A stretch of DNA of 64,000 nucleotides from Chitinophaga rupis (GCF_900109685.1 NZ_FOBB01000010.1:186001-250000), one strand, 5' to 3'. Positions 9,672 through 19,505 are shown, counted from the stretch's first letter. Numbers and translations: made by a program. The notes: a model not told the origin generated them from the letters alone.

Positions 9672-9696
9672 CAATGTACATATCAAAAAATATACT

Positions 9697-9727
9697 AGCC
9701 GGCCGGGGTCTCCTGACCGGCTTTTCT
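9697..9727 (+). terminator. Intrinsic terminator after NmrA-like gene
   Basis: AGCCGG (9697-9702) pairs with CCGGCT (9717-9722), with further pairing possible inside the 14-base loop, followed by TTTTCT. It separates the redox genes from the split HTCS. Confidence 0.6.
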
Positions 9728-9741
9728 AATATTGTTCAATG

Positions 9742-9758
9742 TTTTGACGAATCGTACC
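9742..9758 (-). promoter_or_regulatory. HTCS-type operator, site A
   Basis: On the minus strand the site reads GGTACGATTCGTCAAAA and fits GGWWCGAWTCGWCAAAA exactly. It ends 90 bp before the kinase start codon at 9849. The two other exact copies are upstream of susC and of the GH105 gene. The core CGAWTCG is symmetric, as expected for a dimer site. Binding by the regulator encoded at 13036 is inferred. Confidence 0.7.
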
Positions 9759-9828
9759 AATATATAAAAGGCATCGCAACAGGTGATACAATTTCTTTTA
9801 AAACCCATAGTATTTTGATCTCATTATT

Positions 9829-9836
9829 TATATTTG
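9829..9836 (+). promoter_or_regulatory. -7 element TATATTTG before sensor kinase gene
   Basis: TATATTTG matches TAnnTTTG, but no TTG lies at the right distance upstream. A promoter without a -33 box and with operator site A about 80 bp upstream suits activator-dependent transcription. The position implies a very short leader before the ATG at 9849 and argues against the in-frame TTG at 9834 as start. Confidence 0.45.
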
Positions 9837-9848
9837 GATTTAGTAATT

Positions 9849-12800
9849 ATGAGATCCTCCGGTTATATTGCTTTGCTGAGCTTACTATTCCAGGTTACCA
9901 TTTCCTCCTGTTATGGACAACATTATTTTAAGCATTACCAGGTAGATGATGGGTTAGTGCACAATTCTGTAACCGCTGTAATACAGGACAGTACCGGTTT
10001 AATATGGGTAGGAACACGTGGTGGGCTGAACCGTTTTGATGGATACTCTTTTAAAGCCTACAAAAACAATAATGATAAATTCGGCAGCTTAGGGAATGAT
10101 GTTATTAACTGTATAGCCGAGGATAAAAACAGGATGATCTGGATAGCTACCGGCAAAGGCATTTTTAAATATAACCCCTACCAGGAAGTGCTCACTGAGC
10201 TGGAAACCGTCCCGAAAGAATATACCAACAATATTGTAATAGACAAGGATAATAACCTGTGGTTCCTCATTCAGTTCTCCCTGTATAAATACATACAGGC
10301 AGAGAACAGGGTTGAGGATTTAAAAATAAAGGCATCCTGTATTGCGCTGGATTCAAATATGAATTTATGGATGGGAGATAATGATGGCAATATTCATATT
10401 TACAACCCAAAAACAAAGCCTGCCACCAGGATAAGGATCATTAATAAAAATTTACCCGCAAATGCCCGGTCTATCAGCAAAATATACCCCATCCGTAATA
10501 ACGAACTATTGATAGGTTGTTTTAAGCAGGGATTAAAAAGCTATGATACTAAAACCGGCATCGTTAAATCCTTATCACTGGATGCTGATAAAAATAAAGA
10601 CATATTTGTCCGGGACATTACAGCGGGTAACGATGGGCAATACTGGATCGCTACTGAATCGGGAATTTATATTTACGACTATGCCACCCATAAGAGCATA
10701 AGCCTGAGAAAACGGCCAGGCGACCCTTATGCCCTGGCAGACAATGCTGTTTATGCAATATGCAGGGATAACCAGGGAGGGATGTGGGCAGGTACCTTTT
10801 TTGGCGGGTTAAATTATTATTCAAAGGTCAATGCGCGATTTGAAAAGTACTATCCGCTGCCGGGAACTAATGCTATTTCAGGAAATGCGGTAAGAGAGAT
10901 CTGTTCTGACAGCAGCGGCCACTTATGGATCGGCACCGAAGATGCCGGTATCAGCAAACTGGATTTAAAAACAGGAATATTTACAAACTACACCGCTACC
11001 GGCAAAAAAGGAAGTATCTCTTACGATAATATACATGGGCTGTTTTCCCGGGGGAATGAGTTATTTATCGGCCCTTTTTTACAGGGCATGGAAATAATGG
11101 ACGTGCGTACTGGCTTGGTTACAGACCGGTTTAAGCTTATTGGTGACAGCACCGGCCCGGTAAGCGATTTTGTGATCTCATTCTACCGGACAAAAAACAA
11201 TAAGCTGCTGGTGGGTACGGCCTATCGTAATGCCGGGCTGTTTGAGTATGATGCACATCACAAAACATTCAAGCGTATTAGCCAGATACCATACAACACT
11301 TATATTTACGATATATTTGAAGACTCAGGGGGGAATATCTGGACAGGCAGCGTAAAGGAAGGTGCATTTTATTATAACCCTGCAACCGGCCGGCGCGGGA
11401 ACTTACATTTTAGCGATACCACCAGGGGAAAGACCATTAACGAATTTCCTGTGTACAATATTTTTGAAGACAGCAACCATGCTCTATGGTTTGCAACAAC
11501 CGGCTGTGGCCTTATAAAACTAAGCCCCGACCGGAAAACTATTAAAAGATATACAACCGCAAACGGGCTGCCCAGCAACGTATTGTACAGCATCCTCGAA
11601 GACCAGTCAAAACATTTGTGGATCAGCTCATCCAAAGGCCTTATTTGTTTTGACCTGCATACCGGACAGGTAAAAGTGTACACACAGGCCAACGGATTGA
11701 TAACGGACCAGTTCAACTACAACTCGGCATATAAACATACCGATGGTAAGATGTACTTCGGCTCCGTTAAAGGAATGATTGCTTTTGACCCGGTTTTATT
11801 TAACCAAAGGGAGCCTAGCCCGCCTACCTATATTACAGGTTTCCAGATTAATAATACAGAAGCAGTACCCGGCGGGCATAACAGCCCCCTTTCCAAATCT
11901 ATTTTGTACACAGACACGGTTATATTGAAATACGATCAAAACAATTTTAGTATTGAATTTGCTGCGTTGAACTTTTCGTCGCCCACAGCAACGCGGTACA
12001 AATACCTGATGAAAGGCATTGACCAATCCTGGACCTATCTTACTACTAACCGCAAAGCCTATTTTACCGATCTTACCCACGGCACTTATGAATTTATTGT
12101 TCACGCTGAAAGCAACACCGGAAGCTGGACGGGCCGGGAGCGGCGGCTATACATCAAGATCCTGCCACCTTTTTGGAAAAGCAATTTCGCTTATATTTTA
12201 TACCTCCTGCTTTTAGGCACTATTATATTCATCACGGACCGTTTATACCGCCAGTACCTGGAGCGTAGAAATCTGCGGAAGCTGCAGTTATTTGAACATG
12301 AAAAGGAAAAGGAAATTTATCAGGCTAAAATCGAATTTTTTACCAATATCACACATGAAATACAAACCCCGCTTACGCTTATAGCGGGGCCTATTGAGTG
12401 GCTGAGCAAAAAATTTGACAAGGAACCGGACGTTAAGAAAAGCCTCGCAATAGCTGAAAAGAATACCCGGCGCCTGATAGAGCTGGCCAGCCAGCTACTC
12501 GACTTTAGAAAAACTGAAGCGGACCAGTTTAGCCTGAATTTTGTAAAAACAGATATTGCTGTGCTGATAACGGATCTGGTAACGAGCTTTAAAGACCAGG
12601 CTGCAAGAAAAAAAATTGATCTGAATGTAGTATTACCGGAGAAACACTTTATGGCTTTTGTAGACAGGGAGGCACTCAGTAAAATATGTACCAACTTAGT
12701 GTCGAATGCTGTTAAATATGCAGCCACCACTGCCACGGTTAGTATAAACACGGTCAGCGATTCCGATGAATACTTTACGATCCGGTTTAACAACGATGGA

Positions 12801-13034
12801 AAAGGCATACCGGAAGATTTCAAAGACCAGATATTTGAGCCTTTTGTGAGAGTTCGTGGAGATGATACACCGGGAACCGGTATAGGGCTATCATTGGCTA
12901 AATCGCTCACAGAGCTGCACAACGGCTCCCTGCGATTGATCTCCGGAAAAACTGATTTAGTTATATTTGAACTGCAGCTGCCGATACACCAAAAATTTGA
13001 ATTTCAATTAAGCAGCTGGAAAAAGATAAAATAG
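9849..13034 (+). CDS. Propeller-type sensor histidine kinase (sensor half of a split HTCS)
   Basis: About 1061 residues. A signal peptide (MRSSGYIALLSLLF...) leads into repeated propeller motifs such as DSTGLIWVGTRGGLNRFDGYSF. A Y_Y_Y domain (about 700-770), a membrane helix (FAYILYLLLLGTIIFI) and HisKA with FFTNITHEIQTPL (His about 836) follow. The protein ends with HATPase (NLVSNAVKYA, NDGKGIPED, GTGIGLSLAKSL). In a normal HTCS a receiver and AraC domain would come next. Here the protein stops after the ATPase and the receiver gene starts one base later in another reading frame. The kinase presumably senses an oligosaccharide in the periplasm for the susCD/GH105 locus it faces. All kinase motifs are present. 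Confidence 0.93.
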   Translation: MRSSGYIALLSLLFQVTISSCYGQHYFKHYQVDDGLVHNSVTAVIQDSTGLIWVGTRGGLNRFDGYSFKAYKNNNDKFGSLGNDVINCIAEDKNRMIWIATGKGIFKYNPYQEVLTELETVPKEYTNNIVIDKDNNLWFLIQFSLYKYIQAENRVEDLKIKASCIALDSNMNLWMGDNDGNIHIYNPKTKPATRIRIINKNLPANARSISKIYPIRNNELLIGCFKQGLKSYDTKTGIVKSLSLDADKNKDIFVRDITAGNDGQYWIATESGIYIYDYATHKSISLRKRPGDPYALADNAVYAICRDNQGGMWAGTFFGGLNYYSKVNARFEKYYPLPGTNAISGNAVREICSDSSGHLWIGTEDAGISKLDLKTGIFTNYTATGKKGSISYDNIHGLFSRGNELFIGPFLQGMEIMDVRTGLVTDRFKLIGDSTGPVSDFVISFYRTKNNKLLVGTAYRNAGLFEYDAHHKTFKRISQIPYNTYIYDIFEDSGGNIWTGSVKEGAFYYNPATGRRGNLHFSDTTRGKTINEFPVYNIFEDSNHALWFATTGCGLIKLSPDRKTIKRYTTANGLPSNVLYSILEDQSKHLWISSSKGLICFDLHTGQVKVYTQANGLITDQFNYNSAYKHTDGKMYFGSVKGMIAFDPVLFNQREPSPPTYITGFQINNTEAVPGGHNSPLSKSILYTDTVILKYDQNNFSIEFAALNFSSPTATRYKYLMKGIDQSWTYLTTNRKAYFTDLTHGTYEFIVHAESNTGSWTGRERRLYIKILPPFWKSNFAYILYLLLLGTIIFITDRLYRQYLERRNLRKLQLFEHEKEKEIYQAKIEFFTNITHEIQTPLTLIAGPIEWLSKKFDKEPDVKKSLAIAEKNTRRLIELASQLLDFRKTEADQFSLNFVKTDIAVLITDLVTSFKDQAARKKIDLNVVLPEKHFMAFVDREALSKICTNLVSNAVKYAATTATVSINTVSDSDEYFTIRFNNDGKGIPEDFKDQIFEPFVRVRGDDTPGTGIGLSLAKSLTELHNGSLRLISGKTDLVIFELQLPIHQKFEFQLSSWKKIK

Positions 13035-13035
13035 T

Positions 13036-13800
13036 ATGACCGAAAGCATTCTTATTATTGACGATAATGAAGATATCCTGGAGTTCTTATCTGTAGTTTT
13101 GGGAGATTCCTACCAGCTGCACCTTGCAACCAACGGAGAAATTGCACAAACCGTTTTAGACAAAGAAATTATTCACCTCATCATATCAGATATCATGATG
13201 CCGGGAATTGACGGGTTTGAGCTGTGCCGGCTCATTAAATCCGATGTTGAATACTGCCATATCCCTATCATTTTATTAACGTCTAAAAACACCTACAAGG
13301 CCCACATCGAAGGGCTGGAAGTAGGGGCCGATGCTTATATACAAAAGCCCTTCTCATCAGAATTGCTGCAGGTACAGATCGCCAACCTGCTTAAAAACCG
13401 CCGTAAGATAAAGGAGCATTTTGCCAGCTCGCCTTTTGAAGATGTAAGGGTAATGGCGCATTCAAAAACAGATGAAGCCTTTTTAAAGAAGCTGGATGAA
13501 TATATCAGAACAAATATTAAGGACCCGAACATTGACATTGATATGCTTGCCGGACACATGTTCATGAGCCGCACTACCTTATACCGCAAGATCAAATCCT
13601 TATCCTCGCTATCCCCCAAAGAGCTAATTGACATCACGCGTCTTAAACAAGCCGCCAGCTTAATTTCCCGGAATGAATTTTCATTTTACGAAATTTCAAA
13701 GATGGTCGGTTACAGCTCGCAAAGCCTTTTCAGCCGCAACTTTCAGAAGTATTTTAAAATGTCGCCCATAGAATATTTTGATTCATTACCAAGGGAGTAG
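13036..13800 (+). CDS. Response regulator, receiver plus AraC HTH (output half of a split HTCS)
   Basis: 254 residues. The receiver domain starts directly at the N terminus (SILIIDDNEDILEFL), with phosphorylated Asp52 in HLIISDIMMPGIDG and the switch Lys in YIQKPF. A linker leads to an AraC double HTH with IDMLAGHMFMSRTTLYRKIKSL and SKMVGYSSQSLFSRNF. The gene starts one base after the kinase stop, so the two are co-translated. The receiver sequence is of the same kind as in fused HTCS proteins. It should activate the convergent susC, the GH105 gene and its own operon through the 17-bp sites described; that assignment is inference. Confidence 0.93.
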   Translation: MTESILIIDDNEDILEFLSVVLGDSYQLHLATNGEIAQTVLDKEIIHLIISDIMMPGIDGFELCRLIKSDVEYCHIPIILLTSKNTYKAHIEGLEVGADAYIQKPFSSELLQVQIANLLKNRRKIKEHFASSPFEDVRVMAHSKTDEAFLKKLDEYIRTNIKDPNIDIDMLAGHMFMSRTTLYRKIKSLSSLSPKELIDITRLKQAASLISRNEFSFYEISKMVGYSSQSLFSRNFQKYFKMSPIEYFDSLPRE

Positions 13801-13822
13801 GCATAAACTTACACCTCTCCCC

Positions 13823-15745
13823 TTATTTTTTGTCCTCATCATCAACAGCATCTTCCCATTTCGTCCACATCTCTACGCCAGGTACATAACCGTTATAACC
13901 GGGGTTTTGGCTCAGTTTTCCGTAGAGGTTTGCATCAATAGACGATTGAGGAATTGGCCAATAGATATTATATGGCGCTATAGTATAGGATCTGCCCTTA
14001 ACAGTTACTTTGTGTTTGTTATAATAATTGCTGTAATGTTGTATGCGCTGATACCAGTAACTGTTGTCTGAAAGGGTATTCACGTTATAGGTATTTCCCC
14101 ATTCATCTGCTTTACCGCTTAAGGCCAGGCTATAGGACATACGGCTTAGCTCCATGTGCCGCCACTCTTCCATCCATAATTCACGGGCACGTTCATTAGC
14201 AATATCGCCAATAGTAACAGTAGTGTATAATTGCTGGCATTTTGCTCTTTGTCTTACAATATTTACATCTGCTACAGCTGCGCCTATATTTCCTTTATAA
14301 AATTGGGCCTCGGCGCGAAGCAGATAGGTTTCTGCAAGACGGTAACAATACCAGTCGGCCGATCCTCCCCTGTTGTTATTACTCGCAGGATTGCCGATAT
14401 GATCAGGATCATTTGCAAAAACTTTATAATGCGGCCAGTCGAACCAGCTACGCACCGTATCCGTACACAAAAGCCTGGTGCCATTATAAAGTCTCACGTT
14501 TTTACCGAAGTACAGGGCATCTGAAGGGTCATTATATTTCAGCGAATCCATTCTTGCCCAGTTACCTACCCTGCTGTTATGGCGCAGGTCTGCAGTGTCA
14601 TTAATTCCGTTTACGTTCCAGAGATCATGTTGTGCGAAATAGGTAGGACTGATCATTCCAATACCACGGCCCACAGCTGAGTTAAAATCCAGGTTAACCC
14701 GGTAGGAGCTGCTTGATGAAGCGTAACATTGCATAAATTTTCCTGCAGGGGAAACTAATGCAGAAATATTCCACATCGGGCCCCAGTTCCGCATGGTACG
14801 CATTTTTATTGCAGCATCTGTATTATCACGGTTGGGCATTGCGAGAATGGCCTCCTTATTTGCCGGGATACATTTGTTCACAGGGCGGTGCAGGTCCCAT
14901 ATCACATTCCGCGTAATATGCCAGGTGGCTTCCAGCGGGCTTTCAAACGTGCCAAATGTAGATGTCATTAATGAATAGCCTGAATTATTAATTAATACAT
15001 CGGCTTGCGCAATGGCTTTGTCCCACTGACCGGTGGCAAGGTAGCATTTGATCAGCAGCTGGCGGCAGGCGCCTTTATTGATCATTCCTACATAAGCCAT
15101 TTGGGACTGATCAGGTACCCATTCTACAGCGTTCTCCATATCTTTAGTGATCATTTCCAAAATAGCTTCCCGGCTGGTGCTCTTATAGTTTTGCTTTGGA
15201 GTAGATGGGATTTTGGTGATCAATGGAACATTGTTAAACTGAAAACATAAGGCAAGGTAACGGAATGACCTGTGAAAGTAGGCCCTGCCGAGATATTCAT
15301 GTTTGGTAGCTTCATCCAGGCCGGGAACTTTATCAATATACGAGGTGATCGTATTGGCATACTTAATGCCATTATAAGTTTCTCCCCAGAAATAGCTCAG
15401 CATGTTCACATCATTCGTATACATCCCATCTGTTGGCGTAAGGCGTGTAGCCACATCTGCAAAAATGCTTCCGTCGTCCGTTTTACCGGATACCGCCATG
15501 TCTGACAACATGTATTCGGTGTTAATGGGAACCGAAATATCCCTTGTCGTAATGTAGCTCCAATAGCTTCTCAAATGCTTGTCACACATCGCTATGGCAG
15601 CATCCAGGCCTGACCTGGTAGAGAAAGTAGCTTCAGGCTCATAAAAAGATAAGGGATCCGGCTTAAGATAGCTCTTACTGCAGGCGTTGATCATCACTAA
15701 TGCAATCGCCACCAGGGATATTTTCGTTGTATAATTATTTTTCAT
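13823..15745 (-). CDS. SusD/RagB family glycan-binding lipoprotein
   Basis: 640 residues. The signal sequence ends in a lipobox (ALVMINAC), so Cys22 is lipidated and the protein sits on the cell surface as the lid of the SusC channel. SusD features include YFHRSFRYLALCFQFNNVPLI, the helical repeats around TYLLRAEAQFYKGNIGAAVADVNIVRQRA and the ending NPGYNGYVPGVEMW. It is 40 bases downstream of susC and only 22 bases from the convergent response regulator. A charged tail (EDAVDDEDKK) follows the usual NPGY end. Ligand unknown; the linked GH105 points to pectin fragments. Confidence 0.95.
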   Translation of the reverse strand: MKNNYTTKISLVAIALVMINACSKSYLKPDPLSFYEPEATFSTRSGLDAAIAMCDKHLRSYWSYITTRDISVPINTEYMLSDMAVSGKTDDGSIFADVATRLTPTDGMYTNDVNMLSYFWGETYNGIKYANTITSYIDKVPGLDEATKHEYLGRAYFHRSFRYLALCFQFNNVPLITKIPSTPKQNYKSTSREAILEMITKDMENAVEWVPDQSQMAYVGMINKGACRQLLIKCYLATGQWDKAIAQADVLINNSGYSLMTSTFGTFESPLEATWHITRNVIWDLHRPVNKCIPANKEAILAMPNRDNTDAAIKMRTMRNWGPMWNISALVSPAGKFMQCYASSSSSYRVNLDFNSAVGRGIGMISPTYFAQHDLWNVNGINDTADLRHNSRVGNWARMDSLKYNDPSDALYFGKNVRLYNGTRLLCTDTVRSWFDWPHYKVFANDPDHIGNPASNNNRGGSADWYCYRLAETYLLRAEAQFYKGNIGAAVADVNIVRQRAKCQQLYTTVTIGDIANERARELWMEEWRHMELSRMSYSLALSGKADEWGNTYNVNTLSDNSYWYQRIQHYSNYYNKHKVTVKGRSYTIAPYNIYWPIPQSSIDANLYGKLSQNPGYNGYVPGVEMWTKWEDAVDDEDKK

Positions 15746-15785
15746 CTGAATATTTTTACTTGATTTTAGCCACGTGTAGTTCGCG

Positions 15786-18700
15786 TTAGAATGTCAGGTT
15801 TAATCCAAGTGTATAGATCCTCGGTGCGATATCACCGGTTTCTATGTCCCAGTAATCCCAGTTCTTATCTTTTTTCCAGACAGTCACATTGCGAACAGTA
15901 GCATATAATTTCAGGTTTTCAATCGCTGCCCGTGAAATAAGCCTGTGGGGCATGGTATAACCAATTGTTACATTATCAAGCCTGATAAAAGAACGATCGA
16001 ATACCCTGTTGGGTGCGGAAACTCCGGAAGGCCCTCTCGCATCCAGCCGCCCAAAAAAATCGCTCGGTTTATCAGGTGTCCAATAGGTTTTTTCATACGT
16101 ATTGGCATTGTACGTGACCTGCGAAACGCCATTATCCTGGTTCAGGTAAGATGTACTGGTGCTTTTATTACCCCAGTAAGAATAGATGTTGAATGAGAAA
16201 TTGAAGTTCTTATAGGTAAAATCATTCCGCAATGACCACATAACGGGTGCGGTGGTTTGCCCCAGGAATTCCTTATCCTTATTATTGTAAACTGCTGTTG
16301 TAGTTCCGTCCGTATTTTTAATATCATCTGCCGTGTAATTATTAGCTACTTTAGGATCGCCGGGCCGTTGGCCGTATTTGGCAGCTTCAGCTGCCTCATT
16401 TACCTGCCATATTCCCGTTACACGGTAGTTCCAGATGGTGCTGATCGGTTGTCCCACAAACCATCCGTTGGATATGTCATCAGATTCTTTTGTGGCTATT
16501 ATATTTCCATTGGCATCTAACACATCCTCATACTGGTAATAAAGATGCTTAACCGTGTTTTTATATTTCGAGAACCCTAAAGTGGTATTCCAGCTGAAAT
16601 TGGGTGTTCTTATATTTTGTGCGCTGACTGAAATTTCGAACCCTTTGTTCTGTACTTCCCCTAAATTGGTAGTGATACTGGTAAATCCTGAAAAATCAGG
16701 CAACGACTGGCTCATGATCATATTAGTGGTGGGCATGTAATAATAATCGAGCGTAGTGCTGATCCGGTTATTTAAGAAAGCGAGATCCAGCCCGATATTA
16801 TATGCGGTGGTTTTTTCCCATTGTAAATGAGGATTTGCCATGCGGTCAATCCTTAAGTAATAATACTGGATATAATTACCGTTCGCATCTACGTATCCCT
16901 GGGTGGTTGCGCCATTAGCAAGATTGGCCAATGCGATATAAGGATTGGCGAGCGACCTGTTCCCGTTTTGTCCGTAGGACAAACGCAATTTACCATTGCT
17001 CAATACATTCCATTTAAAGAATTTTTCATTGGTAAACGTCCAGGCCAAAGCTGCTGAAAAAAAGGTGGCCCGCGGATTCGAAGTACCGAAAGCAGAGTAG
17101 CCGTCACGGCGCACAGAGGCCGTTAACATATAACGGTCATCATACGAGTAAAATAAGCGCGCAAGCATACCGTCAGCAGTTTCACGGGAATCGTCCGTGT
17201 TAAAACTGCTGTTAAGCGGATCGCCGGTGGCAGTTTCATGGAATCCCAATGCATCACTTGGCAAAATATTACGTGCGTTAATAACATCACTCCAATACTG
17301 CCGTTGTTCTGCTTCCTGAACCAGGGTGATATTTACCGTGTGCTTTTCGGCGAAGGTTTTTTCCCAGCTGAGCGTATTATTCAAAGACAGGTCAAAACGT
17401 TTTGCCCAGTTCCGGTCTACACCATGATTAATGGGCAGCCAGTCGGGGTTCTCCGCCGATTCAAAATAGCGGTTATAATACCACTGATACCTGGGAGAAA
17501 CATTGAAAGAGTACTTGATATTAAAAGGCAATTTTACTTTAGCAGAAAAAATGGTATTTAAAACAGTATAACCTCTTTCAAGTTTCATATACTGTTTATT
17601 GAAATCAAAATTATACCCTTTGCTGGCCGTCATTTCATCGCCCATAGGATGTATTTCCAGGTTGCCATTCTCGTCTTTGTAAGATGCAAAAGGGCTGTTA
17701 TTAGTGATCTGCGATCCCCAGTTAACTGCAATATTTCCGTCGGACCGGTCCTGGAAATTAACATTGGCGCTGATATCCAGCCAATCGGTGACCTTGCCAT
17801 CTACTTTCAGGTTGGAGCGTACTGCCCTGTAATTATCACCTACCACCACTCCCTGGTTAGACAGATAACCTGCTGACAAATAATAATTGATCTTATCACT
17901 GGCGCCGGATACGCTGAGGTTATAATCCTGGTTAAAACCGGTACGGAAGCTATGGTCGTACCAATCGAAGCTTTTACCTTTCAGATAGTTATCCAGTGTT
18001 GTAAATTGAAGACCTAATCGTCTGGCCCGGATCTCGTTATCAGATGCATTAGGTGGATTCGTTGAATAGGCTCTCCAGTCGTCAATAGTGATCCCATATT
18101 TGTTCAGCATTTCACCGGTAGGCATTTCATAGTATCCTGATTTACCCGCTGTTGCCGCTTCTGATATATAAGGCTCATAAGCTCCGGTTGCTGGATTGAT
18201 GCCATACGTAGCGCCCTTATACCAGTCCTCCCGGTATTGCATATAACCTTCGGGGCCAAAAACCTTCCTGTTTGCAGCCATATCAGCAAGCCCAAAATTG
18301 GCCGTCATACTAATGGTAGGCTTCCCTTTCTTCCCTTTTTTTGTGGTTATGATAAGCACCCCGTTCGCTGATTTTGCTCCATAAATTGCAGCTGCTGACG
18401 CATCTTTAAGGATATCAATCTGGTCAATATCGTCGGGATTAATTTCAGACAGCTCTCCATAAAAGATCATACCGTCCAGTATCAGCAAAGGATCATTATG
18501 CCCGCCATCCGTATAAACCGAACGCTGGCCACGGATCCGTATCGTACCGCCTCCTTTTGCAGAAGCATCAAAGCCTACGCTCACACCGGGTGTTCCGCGT
18601 ATAATGTCCTGGACCGTTTTAGGATTCTCGTCTGCAATCTTATTTGGGCGGATAGAAGTTATTGCCCCGGTAAGATCTTTTTTCCGCATAGTACCATAAC

Positions 18701-19085
18701 CAATAACAACTACATTGTTTAGGTCGTTGGTAGCCTGTTGCAGTATTATGGTCAAAGGTTTTCCATCCGGTACCATCTCCCTGCTGTTATAACTTACGTG
18801 TGATGCTCTCAGGGTTACTCCTTTGCCGGCCTGAATGCTAAAGTTTCCCCATGCATCCGTTTTTGCAATCACGGTTGTTCCCTTAGCGGCGATTGTAACA
18901 CCAGCTATCCCATTACCCAGGGAATCCGTAACCCGGCCTGTTATGGTCTGATTTTGTGCATGGGCACAAAGGGAAAACAGCAAAAACAATAAGGCCGCGG
19001 ATAATCCAGGCAGTAAGAACCTCATATGCAGATGAGCGGCCCGGGTTTTCTTGGTTTTTGTATAGTTTTTCTCCATATTGATCAT
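15786..19085 (-). CDS. SusC/RagA family TonB-dependent outer-membrane transporter (no STN domain)
   Basis: 1099 residues. A signal peptide ends around CAHAQNQ, then comes a carboxypeptidase-regulatory-like domain (ITGRVTDSLGNGIAGVTI). The SusC signature NNVVVIGYGTMRKKDLTGAI, the plug with ANGVLIITTKKGKKG and a long beta-barrel ending TLGLNLTF follow. It forms the channel that takes up oligosaccharides with the SusD lid, driven by TonB. There is no N-terminal STN domain, in line with control by the neighbouring two-component system rather than by an ECF/FecR pair. The 420-bp upstream region carries operator site B. Confidence 0.95.
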   Translation of the reverse strand: MINMEKNYTKTKKTRAAHLHMRFLLPGLSAALLFLLFSLCAHAQNQTITGRVTDSLGNGIAGVTIAAKGTTVIAKTDAWGNFSIQAGKGVTLRASHVSYNSREMVPDGKPLTIILQQATNDLNNVVVIGYGTMRKKDLTGAITSIRPNKIADENPKTVQDIIRGTPGVSVGFDASAKGGGTIRIRGQRSVYTDGGHNDPLLILDGMIFYGELSEINPDDIDQIDILKDASAAAIYGAKSANGVLIITTKKGKKGKPTISMTANFGLADMAANRKVFGPEGYMQYREDWYKGATYGINPATGAYEPYISEAATAGKSGYYEMPTGEMLNKYGITIDDWRAYSTNPPNASDNEIRARRLGLQFTTLDNYLKGKSFDWYDHSFRTGFNQDYNLSVSGASDKINYYLSAGYLSNQGVVVGDNYRAVRSNLKVDGKVTDWLDISANVNFQDRSDGNIAVNWGSQITNNSPFASYKDENGNLEIHPMGDEMTASKGYNFDFNKQYMKLERGYTVLNTIFSAKVKLPFNIKYSFNVSPRYQWYYNRYFESAENPDWLPINHGVDRNWAKRFDLSLNNTLSWEKTFAEKHTVNITLVQEAEQRQYWSDVINARNILPSDALGFHETATGDPLNSSFNTDDSRETADGMLARLFYSYDDRYMLTASVRRDGYSAFGTSNPRATFFSAALAWTFTNEKFFKWNVLSNGKLRLSYGQNGNRSLANPYIALANLANGATTQGYVDANGNYIQYYYLRIDRMANPHLQWEKTTAYNIGLDLAFLNNRISTTLDYYYMPTTNMIMSQSLPDFSGFTSITTNLGEVQNKGFEISVSAQNIRTPNFSWNTTLGFSKYKNTVKHLYYQYEDVLDANGNIIATKESDDISNGWFVGQPISTIWNYRVTGIWQVNEAAEAAKYGQRPGDPKVANNYTADDIKNTDGTTTAVYNNKDKEFLGQTTAPVMWSLRNDFTYKNFNFSFNIYSYWGNKSTSTSYLNQDNGVSQVTYNANTYEKTYWTPDKPSDFFGRLDARGPSGVSAPNRVFDRSFIRLDNVTIGYTMPHRLISRAAIENLKLYATVRNVTVWKKDKNWDYWDIETGDIAPRIYTLGLNLTF

Positions 19086-19321
19086 TTAGTCGTTATCGCG
19101 ATGAAATTTATATGAGCATGTATTTGGTTGATGCACATGGAATACCCGTCTGCCCATTAATGAGCGGAAGGTTCATAATTGGCTGATGCAATCTTATAGT
19201 GGTCTACTATTGAGTAATCCCCGCCTCTCTGGGTAATTCATAAGTGGACGCGCCTTTTTCCTTTAGCGGGAAACTGATCAACGTGGTCTATCTCTGTGGA
19301 ATCATTAATCTTAATATTGTA

Positions 19322-19349
19322 GTACGAAGTAAAAATTCTTTTTTCGTAC
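19322..19349. promoter_or_regulatory. Inverted repeat GTACGAA-N14-TTCGTAC
   Basis: Perfect 7-bp arms, 12 bases from operator site B. A similar imperfect pair, TTCGTA-N4-TGCGAA, is found in the GH105 upstream region around 20655, so it may be a second shared element of the locus. Confidence 0.4.
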
Positions 19350-19361
19350 GGTTTATTCAAC

Positions 19362-19379
19362 TTTTTGTCGAATCGTTCC
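19362..19379 (-). promoter_or_regulatory. HTCS-type operator, site B (susC)
   Basis: On the minus strand GGAACGATTCGACAAAAA contains an exact match to GGWWCGAWTCGWCAAAA. Relative to susC it has the same orientation as site C has to the GH105 gene. Confidence 0.7.
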
Positions 19380-19442
19380 AAAATCGTGGAATGCAAAAGG
19401 GGAGCTATCAGATCACAGGCAAGGGAACCGGTATTCAGCTAA

Positions 19443-19488
19443 GCCGTTGGTGTTCCGGCCTTTGTGGAAGACCGTACACACCAACGGC
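19443..19488 (-). terminator. Hairpin downstream of GH105 gene
   Basis: GCCGTTGGTGT (19443-19453) and ACACCAACGGC (19478-19488) form a perfect 11-bp stem with a 24-base loop, 17 bases past the GH105 stop. There is no T-run, so it may be a weak or factor-dependent terminator, or an mRNA-stabilising stem between GH105 and susC. Confidence 0.4.
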
Positions 19489-19505
19489 AGCATAAAACTA
19501 CGCAG

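Larger units (their letters stand above)
19086..19505. other. 420-bp intergenic region upstream of susC
   Basis: No convincing gene. It holds operator site B (19362-19379), an inverted repeat GTACGAA-N14-TTCGTAC (19322-19349) and a perfect 11-bp hairpin (19443-19488). The susC leader may be long, because site B lies about 277 bp before the start codon whereas sites A and C lie 90-95 bp before theirs. Confidence 0.6.

Noticed and set aside
9674..9931. 85-codon plus-strand frame after the NmrA-like gene
   Set aside because: Contains the terminator and operator site A and overlaps the kinase signal peptide in another frame.
12320..12922. 200-codon open frame on the minus strand inside the sensor kinase gene
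   Set aside because: Lies fully inside a well-supported kinase in another frame and matches no family; Ser-rich composition is typical of a shadow frame.
19244..19495. 83-codon plus-strand frame upstream of susC
   Set aside because: Covers operator site B and the 11-bp hairpin; composition is that of non-coding DNA.
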